DNA of 42,210 nucleotides from CAZKRL01 sp964555295 (GTDB lineage: Bacteria; Bacteroidota; Bacteroidia; Flavobacteriales_D; Sanyastnellaceae): NCBI GenBank assembly GCA_964555295.1, contig CAZKRL010000026.1, forward strand, positions 1 to 42,210, written 5' to 3'. Of the stretch, positions 8,426 through 18,122 are shown in pieces. Within the stretch, counting starts at the first letter, position 1, and each line of letters opens with the position of its first letter. The notes beneath the pieces were generated by a model. The model had not been told where the DNA came from. It searched no databases and saw only the letters and a list, made by a program, of their open reading frames with translations. Both the position numbers and the translations under genes were made by a program.

Positions 8426-9232
8426 ATGACGCGGCTCCGATATTTGTTTTTCATTCTGCCTCTGTTTATTGCTTGTAAGAAGAAGGAGTCGGATGATATG
8501 TTTATTACGTTTTCGCCTTCACAGGACAATATCGTTGTTGACCAGGAAAAACTGGAAATTAATCTTAAGCTCAATGCCGCCCGGGGCTTAGCATCACTGG
8601 ATGTATACCTCTACTCAAATCAACAAGCGGAAAGTTTAGTCGACTCAAAATTGTTTTCAGGATCCAAATTTGAGAATGTTAAGATGGTGTTGCAGTTCTC
8701 TCCAACCTTTGCCCGTGGAACCTTCGTTTACGGGAAATTTGTTCTAACGGATGTGGAAGGCAAAGTTGTAGAGTACTTAAAAAGGTATGAGCTAACACAA
8801 GATGTCGCATTAACGTTGTATGAAGATCTTTCTTTCTACTCCAAGAATAGTGATTTGTTCAATGCCTTCTCATTACCGCAAGGGAATCCAGTTACGTTCT
8901 ATGGAAGTGATTCGCAGGGACTGGCGGATTTGCGCGAGTTATCTAACGATACTGTTACAAGTCCCTATGTTCTTTCACATCAATGGTATTCTCCAACTCA
9001 ATGTGGAATCGCTAGAGTAAGTAATCTTAATTTCTATGAAGTAAGGAGGGAACAAGTTGGTGTTATTTTCGACTCTTATGTTTGTATGAGTTATACCGAT
9101 TCATTAGAAATTGGGGATGTATATATCTTAAAGAAAATGATTAACTCTAATCCTTCTTACTATCTAATTCGATTAAAGGGGTTTGAGAGTGGAAATCAAC
9201 CTGGCCGCTATATTTTCGACTTGAGGAAGTAA
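8426..9232 (+). CDS. Lipoprotein of unknown function
   Basis: The 268-residue precursor has a short signal peptide ending in FIAC (lipid Cys about residue 17) followed by KKKESDD. An acidic or polar start of this kind is common in surface-exposed Bacteroidota lipoproteins, although the lysines right after Cys are unusual for an export signal. The rest looks like beta-sandwich material (LEINLKLNAARGLASLDVYLYSN, FVYGKFVLTDVEGKVVEYLKRYEL), and a second half carries FYGSDSQGLADLRELSND. No known domain is recognised. It is the last gene of the three-gene envelope operon and faces ligA, with a hairpin between them. Confidence 0.7.
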   Translation: MTRLRYLFFILPLFIACKKKESDDMFITFSPSQDNIVVDQEKLEINLKLNAARGLASLDVYLYSNQQAESLVDSKLFSGSKFENVKMVLQFSPTFARGTFVYGKFVLTDVEGKVVEYLKRYELTQDVALTLYEDLSFYSKNSDLFNAFSLPQGNPVTFYGSDSQGLADLRELSNDTVTSPYVLSHQWYSPTQCGIARVSNLNFYEVRREQVGVIFDSYVCMSYTDSLEIGDVYILKKMINSNPSYYLIRLKGFESGNQPGRYIFDLRK

Positions 9233-9242
9233 AATAGGGAAT

Positions 9243-9280
9243 ATTCATCTCATGTCTGAATGCTTATACATGAGATGGAT
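9243..9280. terminator. Hairpin between convergent lipoprotein and ligA genes
   Basis: The 13-bp inverted repeat 9243-9255 / 9268-9280 has one G-U pair and a 12-base loop. It lies 10 bases after the lipoprotein stop and about 90 bases from the ligA stop on the other strand. No T run follows on either side, so it is not a canonical intrinsic terminator. Its position between converging genes suggests a shared 3' end structure. Confidence 0.4.
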
Positions 9281-9367
9281 TTAGTCAACCAGACCTTGAA
9301 ATTTATTTTTGATATTCGAGTTACTTATCTCATCTTGTCTTTTTGATGCGGTGCAGTAACTCAGCTG

Positions 9368-11446
9368 TTATAATATTCTTTCTGAAACGAGTTCGATATA
9401 ATCTCGTTCGCTCATAATCTTTACTCCCAGCGTTTCCGCCTTCTTTCGTTTTTCAGGCCCCATATTATCACCTGCCACCACGAAGGATGTCTTGGCAGAA
9501 ATCGAACCTGAAACTTTTCCTCCATGTTGTTCAATACTTTCCTTGATGCCGTCGCGTGAGAAATGTGTGAATACGCCACTCACTACGATGGTCTTACCGC
9601 TTAGAACCCCTATGTTGGTGGCGCTATGACTCACTTCGGCTTCCAGTTGGATGCCTGCCGCACGAAGTCTTTCTATGAGCGAAATATTTTCACTTCGCTG
9701 TCGCCACTCCAAAATGGAATCAGCAATTTTTTCGCCGACCTCATCAATGGCCATTAAGGATTCACGTGGAGAACTCATCAGTATATCCATGCTGCCCATA
9801 GATCGCGCTATGGTCTTCGCTACAGTTTCTCCCACATGCCTTATACCCAAGGCAAATAAGACACGTTCAAACGGAACCTTTTTTGATGCCTCAATACCGC
9901 GCAGAATATTTTCAGCGCCCTTCTGCTGAATGGTTCGCACTTTGATTGTGTCATCTGCTTGCACTTCGAGTTCTAAGCCGATGAGATCTTCCAGTTTGAG
10001 AGAAAATAAATCGGCTTGTGATTGCACGAGTTTCTTTTTCATGAGGCCACTCAGTGTCTCGCTGCCCAGCCCTTCCATATTCATGGCCTTGCGAGCAATG
10101 AAGTGTTCTAGTTTGCCCAGTAGCTGTGGGAAACAAGAGGTTTCGTTCGGACAATAATGCAGTGCCTCACCCTCGAGTCGAATGAGCGCTGTGTTGCATT
10201 CAGGGCAAGTTTCGATATAGCGGAATGGCGCAGCATGTGAGGGTCGGAGTTCCTCATTGATGCCTACAATCTTGGGAATGATTTCCCCTCCTTTTTCCAC
10301 CCAAACGGTATCACCGATGCGCACCCCGAGTTTTGCAATTTGATCTGCGTTATGCAGCGAAGCGCGTTTCACGGTGGTACCCCCCAAGAATACCGGTTTC
10401 AGGTTCGCAACCGGAGTTATGGCACCGGTGCGCCCGACCTGGTAGGTTATATCCAGCAACTCAGTCGCTACTTTCTCTGCCTTGAATTTGTATGCAATGG
10501 CCCAGCGCGGACTTTTCGCGGTAAGACCTAACTCATCCTGTTGGGCATATTGATTCACTTTGACCACAACGCCATCAATGTCGAATGGGAGGTGCGCTCG
10601 CGCTTTATCCCAATACTCAATAAAGGACATAATACCCTCCACTGAATGTGTCTTTTCGATGTAGCGATGGGCCACCGGTGGTGTCTTAAATCCCCATGTT
10701 GCTGCCTGTTGAATTGCATCGAAGTGATTGTTGAAACTCAAAGTATCAGCGAACACATAGTACAAAAAACAGTCGAGCTTTCGTTTCGCTACCTCGCTGC
10801 TGTCTTGTTGTTTCAGTGTTCCTGCTGCGGTGTTGCGGGGATTGGCATAGGGTTCTTCGCCGGCGTTTATGCGTTCTTTATTGAGACGGTCAAATTCAGC
10901 ATGAGGCATGAATACTTCGCCACGAATTTCGAATGAGTTTGGGTAATTACCCTTGAGTTCGAGCGGTATCGAACGAATGGTGCGCACGTTGGCTGTGATA
11001 TCCTCTCCGGTTTCTCCATCACCACGTGTTACACCACGCGCGAGTTTGCCGTTGTCATAAGTCAATGAGATAGCTAGCCCGTCATACTTGAGTTCCATTA
11101 CATATTCCACCTCTGTTGTGAAAAGTTGGGCTTCGGCACCAAGTCCTTTATGAATGCGACTTTCCCATTCCAGAATTTCTTCTTTGTTATAAGTATTACT
11201 GAGTGAAAGCATAGGATACTTATGCTTTACTTTTTCGAATTTCTCGGTGATATCTCCCCCCACGCGTTTTGTAGGTGAATTGTTGCTCGCCCATTGAGGA
11301 TATTGTTTTTCAAGTGAGTCCAGTTCTTTGAGTAACTGATCAAATTCAAAATCAGAAATCACGGGTTGATTGAGCACGTAGTACCTATGATTGTGATCGT
11401 TGAGTTCTTGGGTAAGCTGCTTGATACGTTGTTCCATATTATCCAT
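9368..11446 (-). CDS. ligA: NAD-dependent DNA ligase LigA
   Basis: A full-length (about 692-residue) LigA, the enzyme that seals nicks using NAD in replication and repair. Domains in order are: Ia region with HRYYVLNQPVISDFEFDQLL; adenylation domain with the active-site lysine in ELKYDG (about K120), plus GDGETGEDIT and NPRNTAAG; OB fold; four-cysteine zinc finger (CPEC, then CPNETSC, about residues 415-440); helix-hairpin-helix repeats; and a C-terminal BRCT domain (LSGKTIVVSGVFTHFSRDGIKESIEQHGGKV). I choose the ATG at 11446; the next one at 11437 is equally possible, while the frame runs 8 codons further upstream. It follows rsmA by 72 bases on the same strand. Confidence 0.97.
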   Translation of the reverse strand: MDNMEQRIKQLTQELNDHNHRYYVLNQPVISDFEFDQLLKELDSLEKQYPQWASNNSPTKRVGGDITEKFEKVKHKYPMLSLSNTYNKEEILEWESRIHKGLGAEAQLFTTEVEYVMELKYDGLAISLTYDNGKLARGVTRGDGETGEDITANVRTIRSIPLELKGNYPNSFEIRGEVFMPHAEFDRLNKERINAGEEPYANPRNTAAGTLKQQDSSEVAKRKLDCFLYYVFADTLSFNNHFDAIQQAATWGFKTPPVAHRYIEKTHSVEGIMSFIEYWDKARAHLPFDIDGVVVKVNQYAQQDELGLTAKSPRWAIAYKFKAEKVATELLDITYQVGRTGAITPVANLKPVFLGGTTVKRASLHNADQIAKLGVRIGDTVWVEKGGEIIPKIVGINEELRPSHAAPFRYIETCPECNTALIRLEGEALHYCPNETSCFPQLLGKLEHFIARKAMNMEGLGSETLSGLMKKKLVQSQADLFSLKLEDLIGLELEVQADDTIKVRTIQQKGAENILRGIEASKKVPFERVLFALGIRHVGETVAKTIARSMGSMDILMSSPRESLMAIDEVGEKIADSILEWRQRSENISLIERLRAAGIQLEAEVSHSATNIGVLSGKTIVVSGVFTHFSRDGIKESIEQHGGKVSGSISAKTSFVVAGDNMGPEKRKKAETLGVKIMSERDYIELVSERIL

Positions 11447-11518
11447 GCTTCGAAGGTAGCATTTACTCACTTTAGGCCCAGTATTCCTTGCTTGCTAATC
11501 TTGTCAAGACGTCTCCTC

Positions 11519-12286
11519 CTATGAAGAGCTTTCAATCAAAAGAGCAATGATTTCAAAGTCTGTTACAGACAATTGTTCAGGTCTTTTTTGCACGAGGTGA
11601 GGGGGAATTTCAATATTTCCCATAATGCTTTTTAATGAATTTCTCAATGTCTTACGGCGCTGGTTGAAAGCGGTTTTTACTACATTTCTCAATGTGTCGT
11701 GCTTGCATTTCGGGTCTAGCGATTTGTCACGGGTCATTTTAATAACTGCACTGTGTACTTTAGGTGGAGGATCAAAATATTCCGGTGGTACCTCAAAAAG
11801 ATATTCAACACGAAAGTACGCTTGCGTTAGCACCGAGGTTATGCCATAGGTTTTACTGCCTGGCGGCGAGGCGAATCGCTGGGCAACTTCGCGCTGAAAC
11901 ATTCCAACAACTTGTGGTATGTCTTCACGGTTCTCAATCACTTTGAAGATGATTTGCGTTGAGATATTATATGGGAAATTTCCGATAATATTGAACTTAT
12001 TCCAACCCATTGATGTTAGGTCGATGCTGAGAAAATCACCGAATATGATAGACCCTTGCAATTCGGGGAAATAGCGCCGCAAATACATCACGCTTTCTTC
12101 ATCAATTTCGATTACAGAAGTTCGTTGTGCGAATCGTTTGAGAAGCTCTTGGGTGAGTGCCCCTGTTCCCGGACCAATCTCTAATATGGGCAACGAATTA
12201 TCATCCATACTTTCTGCGATACGCTGGCATATTTCCGCATTCTTTAGAAAATGCTGACCGAGATGTTTTTTAGCTGATACTTTCAT
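11519..12286 (-). CDS. rsmA: 16S rRNA adenine dimethyltransferase RsmA (KsgA)
   Basis: The 255-residue protein is of normal length. It starts KKHLGQHFLKNAEICQRI as is typical, has the SAM-binding motif LEIGPGTGALT (about residues 35-45) and the catalytic motif NFPYNIS (103-109). The C-terminal helical domain contains FNQRRKTLRNSLK. It dimethylates two adjacent adenines in the 3'-terminal helix 45 of 16S rRNA during late 30S assembly. The start codon overlaps the stop of the deacetylase gene upstream (ATGA, 12286-12283), so the two are probably translationally coupled. Confidence 0.97.
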   Translation of the reverse strand: MKVSAKKHLGQHFLKNAEICQRIAESMDDNSLPILEIGPGTGALTQELLKRFAQRTSVIEIDEESVMYLRRYFPELQGSIIFGDFLSIDLTSMGWNKFNIIGNFPYNISTQIIFKVIENREDIPQVVGMFQREVAQRFASPPGSKTYGITSVLTQAYFRVEYLFEVPPEYFDPPPKVHSAVIKMTRDKSLDPKCKHDTLRNVVKTAFNQRRKTLRNSLKSIMGNIEIPPHLVQKRPEQLSVTDFEIIALLIESSS

Positions 12287-12897
12287 GATGGCAGAGCACG
12301 AAAGGCATAATTCAATCTTGTAAAATAATCGAGCGCGCCTTCGAGTGCGTATAACATGTTCTTATGAGCTTTTATGCTGTCGTGAAATACGACTATGCTT
12401 CCGGATACAGCATGGTCGGTTACGTTTTTCAGACATTGTTCGGGGGTGACATCGACATCGAAATCTGCACTTAATACATCCCACATTACGATGGTGAATC
12501 TTGTCTTTAGCGCGGCTACCTGAGCCGGTGTAATTCGTCCATAGGGCGGTCGAAACAGCCTGGATTTGCATGTTTTATGAGCAAGTAAAACATTCCGGTA
12601 ATAGCTGAAATTAGAAGTTTTCCAGCCGTCGAGATGGTCGTAGGTGTGATTTCCAATGTGGTGGCCTTGCGTCAAAATCTTATTGTATAATTCGGGATAG
12701 GATTGAACGTTTTTAGCTACACAAAAGAATGTAGCTTTTGCGTTGTATCGGTCGAGTCGCCGAAGTACTTCTTCGGTAATATCAGGAGTTGGTCCATCAT
12801 CAAAAGTTAGGTAAAGGGTGTTGTCTTCGTTCTCGAAATGCCAAAGTAAATCCTTTGCAAAGGGCTTCAGCACAGATGGAGTTTTTATTGGGTACAT
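12283..12897 (-). CDS. Polysaccharide deacetylase (NodB homology domain)
   Basis: The 204-residue protein is essentially one NodB domain of the carbohydrate esterase 4 type. Motifs are TFDDGPTP (about 31-38, catalytic and metal Asp33/Asp34), HHIGNHTYDH (79-88, metal-binding His84 and His88), RPPYG (116-120) and VVFHDS near the C-terminus. It would remove acetyl groups from an N-acetylated sugar in peptidoglycan or another polysaccharide. No signal peptide is visible, which is odd for an enzyme that usually acts outside the cytoplasm. The gene overlaps its upstream neighbour (TGATG) and downstream rsmA (ATGA). Confidence 0.93.
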   Translation of the reverse strand: MYPIKTPSVLKPFAKDLLWHFENEDNTLYLTFDDGPTPDITEEVLRRLDRYNAKATFFCVAKNVQSYPELYNKILTQGHHIGNHTYDHLDGWKTSNFSYYRNVLLAHKTCKSRLFRPPYGRITPAQVAALKTRFTIVMWDVLSADFDVDVTPEQCLKNVTDHAVSGSIVVFHDSIKAHKNMLYALEGALDYFTRLNYAFRALPS

Positions 12898-15800
12898 CAG
12901 TTAAGTTTAGCGGCAAGTACGCATATTGTGCGCAGATTTTTGACTTTGCCTGACGTGCCAAATGCCTCTAGCACTGCCACATAGGCACCCACTGGTAATT
13001 CTGCTCCTGATTCTGAAAGGCCATTCCAAATAAATTTTCCCTCGGTGCCCATCAGCTCAGATTTAACGAGATGTCTTACCTCTTGCCCCTTGTCGTTATA
13101 AATTCTCACGTTGCCCACATAACCTGCCTCTTCTAATGCATAAGAAAAGATCAGATTGTCTTGGTAGCCATCATTATCGGGAGAGAAGATGTGGGGATCG
13201 GAACCGAATGCTCCTGCGTTCCGGATGTTTGACTCTTGCGAATTCTGGTAGCCGGGTGTTGCAAAATTTACATTAGAGGAAGCACTGTTCCAATTCTCTC
13301 TGTTATTGGTCGGTATGTCGGATGAAATGCGCTCTAGTGATACACCGTCGGTACTATTCAGTAAATCAAAGTGCATGGTTTCGTCATATTTGAGGTGGTC
13401 GCAAATCAGCTCATTCGGTGTTAGCAAAAAAATCTCATCGTCAGATGAAAAATCAGGCAAGTTCTCCAATTGGAGAATGGCTGAGGCAACTGTAGCAGGA
13501 TAGAATATCGGCAATAGCGTTCCGTTGCGCGTGAGCACGTTATATCCACCTGGGGATAATATATAACCTCGTTCCGATATTATGTCAATGTTATTCATAA
13601 CACCATTGGTAGCATCTGCTATGCCCCAACCGGCAAGCGAAATGGTTTTATTGCTGGGATTATAAACTTCTACGAAATCGTATCCGCCTTCTTTGGGATT
13701 ATATAATATCTCATTGATGATGAGGTCACCTGCACTGTATATGGTGTCTGGTATGGAAAAAGCTGATTGCAATAGATCACACGGATTTCCCCAACAATCT
13801 GTAACTCCTTCAATCGATATATTAAATGGTTGTCCAACCGTTGAATAACCGAGAGGTATGATGAGCTCGTTGCCATATGGTCCTGAGATGCCCATGAGCT
13901 CAGGACTAATGGAAATACCGTTGACGGTTGCAGTTACATTCGCAGAATCAGTCGAAACCGGTTCGTTAAATACGAACGTGATAAAATTGTTGTTGTCATA
14001 AATAATATTCTGAAATATGGGGGCTGTATTATCAGGACTAATATTATATTGAGAGTTTACCTTGCCTGCCGTAGAGCCTAAGGAATGAATTGATGCGGCC
14101 CAGTTATCCGGCGCGTCGCAGGGGTCGTAAGGGTTGATTCGTTCCATTGATCGTCCGCCAGACTCAGCTGAAACATCATTATAAAAGCTCTTATCATAAT
14201 CTATTTGATCTATTATATTGTCACGATACTCAATCTGAATAAGTATTCCATTTTCATAAAGCGATGGGAAATCTTCCATCGCAACGGATGCGGTTATTCC
14301 GTTGAATTCATTTATATCGTTAATATCCCCAACGACGATAAAGGAGTCTGCCGGGAGTGTTACTTGCTGATTGAAACCGGATCCGTTTATAGTAATATGT
14401 GTTAATTCAAGAAGGTGTCCGGATCGGTTGAATAACTCAATGAAATCAGCGTTGGGATATGCGGTTTGATTTGTTCCGCTTGGATCAGCCATTATCTCGT
14501 TGATGATAATGTCGCCTATTACAGGTTCATAGCCAATGGTGAAATATAATAGTGATGTGTCAACCATCATTCCATAACAATTTGAATAGGTATTTACATT
14601 CACGGTTAAAGGCGATTCAGGAATTAATTCATTGTCAAAGCGTAATATCAATTTGTTCAGATCAGAAGACCAGTGTTTGTTAGTGATAGTATAGCCATTT
14701 GGTAATGAAACGGGTGGTATCCATCCAGAAGTTGTATCCATACTTTGATTGAATAGAATATAGATGGCCGATGAATCAGCAACACCGCTTGCTGTAACAC
14801 TTGGCGGTTGCGGCAATGCCTCCGAATAGATACTATTCTCCTGACCTGGCGTGCCTCCGGTTTCATTTATGGATGCACTCCATTCGGATCGGCCGGAGCA
14901 GGATGTATTGGCATTTATTCTCTCCAGACTCCATCCGCCGTCATCTTTGATGTCATCATTATACCAATCTATTGAGAAAACGACCTGATCAAGAATTTCA
15001 TCATTTGAATTAGAGAGAACAATATCATCCGTTGTGTTGGTAAGTGATAATGATGAGATAAAGGCAGTATTCAAGCCACCGAAGAGTAAATGGTTGGCGT
15101 CATCAGTTATGATCACAAAACTATTTGCTGGAATAATCTGACTGCCCAGAATGGGATAGCCATTGACTTGCAGTGTTGTTAGATCTAACGGAGAAGAGGT
15201 GTTATTCCTCAACTCAATAAATTCGGCATTCGGAAGACCAACTACCGGCGATGGATCAGCAAGAATTTCATTGATAACAATATCTCCAACATCGGGTATC
15301 AATCCAAGTTGAATAGTGAATGAAGTATCGGCTATGAAATTACCTGAGCAGTCAGAAAGGCCCTGGACAAAAATTTGTAAACTCGCCGGTGCTGTTATGG
15401 CTTGAAAAAGAGTAAGAACAGCCGATGTGAAATCACTATTCCATGCAATTTCTGCTATAAAATTTCCGGCCGGCACGAATGTATTATTTTGTGATAGCAA
15501 AGTGTCAATGGGTTCACTGAATATAATAGTCACCTCGTTACCTGATGTGGATATATTCGCCTGATTAACCGATGGCGCAGTTAGGTCGGGCGAGGTGTTG
15601 AGCACGGAATTCACCATTCCGGGTGTTCCTCCTGTATTACTTTCAGATTGACGCCAGCCAGCAGGTCCAACACATGCCGAATAAGGGTTGACCAGCTCGA
15701 GCGAAACACCCCCATTGGCCGCAGATGAGGTGGTAAACCATTCATCAGAATAGTTGACCCAATCCACAATGCTGCCATCCGTATACATAAGTGTGAGACT

Positions 15801-17054
15801 GTCTCCTGTATTTGTCAGTGCAGTAAACGTTGGAATTCCTATGACATTGCCGAAACCTGAATAGGATGATGCGTAATTCGCATCGCACAGAATAACATAA
15901 TCACCTGGGCCAAGTATGTATGATGGAAGTATTTTGATGGTTGTGGTATTTACGAAAAGCCAATCTTGTAGGTTATATACGATTGAGTCGCTAGTATTGA
16001 ACAACTCTACGAATTCAGCCTCTGGTATGCCAATGACAGGATTGGGATCAGCAAGAATTTCGTTGATTCGTACGCTTCTGAAATCTGGAGGAATTATTAC
16101 TATGTATATCAATTCAACCGCTGCTGGTGCCATCAAGTTGCTACTCAGATCGGTTATGCCGCTTATTGTCAGCAGATAAATTTCATTTGCATTAAGTGGT
16201 GTTTGAAAGGTTAAGTGTACGAGCGCAGGATTGTTTGCATCTAATTGTGCTGATGTAACTGTGATGCCAGGTAGGTTATAGTTGGTAAGGTTTTGTGAAT
16301 TCGTTGGATCGATAGGTTCGGAGAAAAGAATATTGGCCTCCGTAGCAGATACCGTTGTGACTTCTACGATTTGCGGAGCTGCAAGATCTAATATGGGTTC
16401 GCCTGCATAAAAATCATCGAAAAGAAAATTGTTATAGTTGGAAGGTGTGTAGGTGCAGCCTAACCCCAAAGTATTACAGGAAGTAATTGTGTTATCCCAT
16501 GCGGTGAATTCAGTTATAAAATTTTCGCCACCATTGAAGTCGGCCGATACAGACCAATATCCGTCGATATCTCTGGTCACTTTTATTCGGCAAGCGACGG
16601 AGGATGAAATGGAAGTTGTTCCTGAACCTATTTCCACAATGCTACCTGCATTATCACGATACAGACGAATGACATCTGCGCTTCCTCCTTCACCGAATTT
16701 AAGAAAATAGCCGTCAACACCGGCACTTCCAGAAGTTGTGTAATTCTGGAGTTCACCGTTGGCGGTAAAGTATACGCGTGCGTTATTGTTATCGCTACCT
16801 GAAAAAGCGAGATCGATGTAAAATCGCCATTCATTCTCGGTTAGAGTTATAGGCACACTGGTTTGCAGAATGGATTGTGCGATTAAAGGGTCTGTATCAT
16901 TAAGCTCCAATGATCCTGATGCAGCGGTAAAATTTTCTGAGTTACCCTGCCATATCACGTTGTTCGTGAAATCATTGTCACTGAAATCATCGACCCACTG
17001 AGCGCTCATTGCAAGGTTACATATCATGCCAAGGAATAGCGCTATGCGTTTCAT
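12897..17054 (-). CDS. Large secreted modular protein with four lamin-tail domains
   Basis: About 1385 residues. A signal peptide (MKRIALFLGMICNLAMSAQ) is followed by a LamG-like N-terminal region (DDFSDNDFTNNVIWQGN). Then four lamin-tail domains (LTD) begin at about residues 330 (RINEILADPNP), 595 (INEILADPSPVVG), 850 (INEIMADPSG) and 1115 (INEILYNPKEGG). They alternate with SbsA-type Ig-like segments (TAPSVNQANISTSGNEVTI and similar). The C-terminus (HIFSPDNDGYQDNLIFSYAL ... GKFIWNGLSESGAELPVGAY) resembles the FlgD-Ig / gliding-associated C-terminal family, which often marks secreted or surface proteins in Bacteroidota. The likely role is a surface or adhesive structural protein. The start at 17054 is preferred; an ATG two codons upstream (17060) is possible. 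TAAGTTTG on the minus strand (17072-17065) could be its -7 box, giving an almost leaderless transcript. Confidence 0.88.
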   Translation of the reverse strand: MKRIALFLGMICNLAMSAQWVDDFSDNDFTNNVIWQGNSENFTAASGSLELNDTDPLIAQSILQTSVPITLTENEWRFYIDLAFSGSDNNNARVYFTANGELQNYTTSGSAGVDGYFLKFGEGGSADVIRLYRDNAGSIVEIGSGTTSISSSVACRIKVTRDIDGYWSVSADFNGGENFITEFTAWDNTITSCNTLGLGCTYTPSNYNNFLFDDFYAGEPILDLAAPQIVEVTTVSATEANILFSEPIDPTNSQNLTNYNLPGITVTSAQLDANNPALVHLTFQTPLNANEIYLLTISGITDLSSNLMAPAAVELIYIVIIPPDFRSVRINEILADPNPVIGIPEAEFVELFNTSDSIVYNLQDWLFVNTTTIKILPSYILGPGDYVILCDANYASSYSGFGNVIGIPTFTALTNTGDSLTLMYTDGSIVDWVNYSDEWFTTSSAANGGVSLELVNPYSACVGPAGWRQSESNTGGTPGMVNSVLNTSPDLTAPSVNQANISTSGNEVTIIFSEPIDTLLSQNNTFVPAGNFIAEIAWNSDFTSAVLTLFQAITAPASLQIFVQGLSDCSGNFIADTSFTIQLGLIPDVGDIVINEILADPSPVVGLPNAEFIELRNNTSSPLDLTTLQVNGYPILGSQIIPANSFVIITDDANHLLFGGLNTAFISSLSLTNTTDDIVLSNSNDEILDQVVFSIDWYNDDIKDDGGWSLERINANTSCSGRSEWSASINETGGTPGQENSIYSEALPQPPSVTASGVADSSAIYILFNQSMDTTSGWIPPVSLPNGYTITNKHWSSDLNKLILRFDNELIPESPLTVNVNTYSNCYGMMVDTSLLYFTIGYEPVIGDIIINEIMADPSGTNQTAYPNADFIELFNRSGHLLELTHITINGSGFNQQVTLPADSFIVVGDINDINEFNGITASVAMEDFPSLYENGILIQIEYRDNIIDQIDYDKSFYNDVSAESGGRSMERINPYDPCDAPDNWAASIHSLGSTAGKVNSQYNISPDNTAPIFQNIIYDNNNFITFVFNEPVSTDSANVTATVNGISISPELMGISGPYGNELIIPLGYSTVGQPFNISIEGVTDCWGNPCDLLQSAFSIPDTIYSAGDLIINEILYNPKEGGYDFVEVYNPSNKTISLAGWGIADATNGVMNNIDIISERGYILSPGGYNVLTRNGTLLPIFYPATVASAILQLENLPDFSSDDEIFLLTPNELICDHLKYDETMHFDLLNSTDGVSLERISSDIPTNNRENWNSASSNVNFATPGYQNSQESNIRNAGAFGSDPHIFSPDNDGYQDNLIFSYALEEAGYVGNVRIYNDKGQEVRHLVKSELMGTEGKFIWNGLSESGAELPVGAYVAVLEAFGTSGKVKNLRTICVLAAKLN
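13690..16090 (-). repeat. Four diverged lamin-tail/Ig repeat units inside the LTD protein gene
   Basis: The coding segment for each INEI(L/M) lamin-tail start recurs near 16070, 15270, 14500 and 13710. Spacing is about 760-800 bases (roughly 253-267 codons). The units are recognisable in protein sequence (INEILADP, AEFIELFN, GGxSLERINP, W...N.GGTPG.NS) but have diverged at DNA level, indicating old internal duplication. Confidence 0.75.
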
Positions 17055-17092
17055 TATCATGGTTCAAACTTAACGAATGGATTTACTCTAAT

Positions 17093-17120
17093 TTGAAACT
17101 ATGGAATAAGTTTAGTTTTG
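17093..17120 (+). promoter_or_regulatory. Candidate promoter of asd
   Basis: TTG (17093-17095), 17 bases, then TAGTTTTG (17113-17120) is an exact match to the Bacteroidota promoter form TTG / TAnnTTTG. Transcription would begin near 17127 and the ATG is at 17142. An in-frame TTG at 17118 lies inside the -7 box and can be discarded as a start codon. Confidence 0.55.
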
Positions 17121-17141
17121 CTGTCGAAATTTTTGATAAGT

Positions 17142-18122
17142 ATGCGTGTAGCAGTTGTTGGGGCCACTGGCCTCGTGGGTTCTAAAATGTTGGATATTCT
17201 CGCTGAGCGTAATTTCCCCATCAGTGAGTTGATTCTGGTGGCGTCGGAGAATAGCATTGGTAAAATGGTAGAGTGGAAGGGCTCAATGTATCCGGTTGTC
17301 AATCATGTTACCGCACTCAGTAGAAACCCTGAAGTTGCCCTTTTCAGTGCCGGTGGTTCTACAAGTTTGGAATGGGCACCGGAATATGTAAAGGTAGGAG
17401 CTACCGTTATTGATAATTCATCGGCCTGGAGAATGAATGACGACGTGCCTTTGATTGTACCTGAAGTAAATGGTTCGATTCTTCAGGCCTCGAACAAAAT
17501 CATTGCAAATCCCAATTGCTCGACCATACAACTTGTCATGGTGTTGGCACCGCTTCACCGCCGTTATAGGGTGAAGCAAATCCACGTATGTACATACCAA
17601 AGTGTTACAGGCACCGGTCAGCGTGCTGTTCAGCAATTGATGAATGAACGTGACGGAATCGATGGCGACATGGCGTACAAATACAAAATCGACCTCAATC
17701 TCATTCCGCAGATAGATCAGTTTACTGAGAGTGGTTTCACCAAGGAAGAGTTGAAAATGACGTATGAGACAATGAAGATCATGGGCGATGCTGAGATTCA
17801 ACTCAATGCCACTTGTGTTCGAGTTCCGGTAATTGGAGGTCATAGCGAAGGATGCAGATTTACTTTTGAACAAGAACCTGATTTGTCTGTAGTTCGCGAA
17901 TTACTTGCTAACACACCAGGTGTAGTGGTTGTAGATTCAGTGCAGGATGCTCTATATCCAATGCCTGCTATTCACGCGCAAAATTCCGACGATGTATTTG
18001 TGGGTCGCTTGCGAAAGGACTTGTTCGACGCTAAGAGTTTGCATTGCTGGATTGTTTCTGATAATCTGCGCAAAGGAGCTGCCACAAATGCTGTTCAAAT
18101 AGCTGAGCGGATCCTCCTGTAA
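17142..18122 (+). CDS. asd: Aspartate-semialdehyde dehydrogenase
   Basis: The 326-residue enzyme reduces aspartyl phosphate to aspartate semialdehyde with NADPH, a step on the path to lysine, diaminopimelate, threonine and methionine. Visible signatures are the N-terminal Rossmann motif VAVVGATGLVGSKML, the catalytic cysteine in IANPNCSTIQ (about C126), VTGTGQRAVQQL, and RVPVIGGHSEGCRFTF with the catalytic-site His. The C-terminal region includes VGRLRKDLFD and SDNLRKGAATNAVQIAE. The start at 17142 gives the standard MRVAVVGATG N-terminus. It is divergent from the LTD protein gene, and the 87-base gap holds a convincing promoter. Confidence 0.96.
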   Translation: MRVAVVGATGLVGSKMLDILAERNFPISELILVASENSIGKMVEWKGSMYPVVNHVTALSRNPEVALFSAGGSTSLEWAPEYVKVGATVIDNSSAWRMNDDVPLIVPEVNGSILQASNKIIANPNCSTIQLVMVLAPLHRRYRVKQIHVCTYQSVTGTGQRAVQQLMNERDGIDGDMAYKYKIDLNLIPQIDQFTESGFTKEELKMTYETMKIMGDAEIQLNATCVRVPVIGGHSEGCRFTFEQEPDLSVVRELLANTPGVVVVDSVQDALYPMPAIHAQNSDDVFVGRLRKDLFDAKSLHCWIVSDNLRKGAATNAVQIAERILL

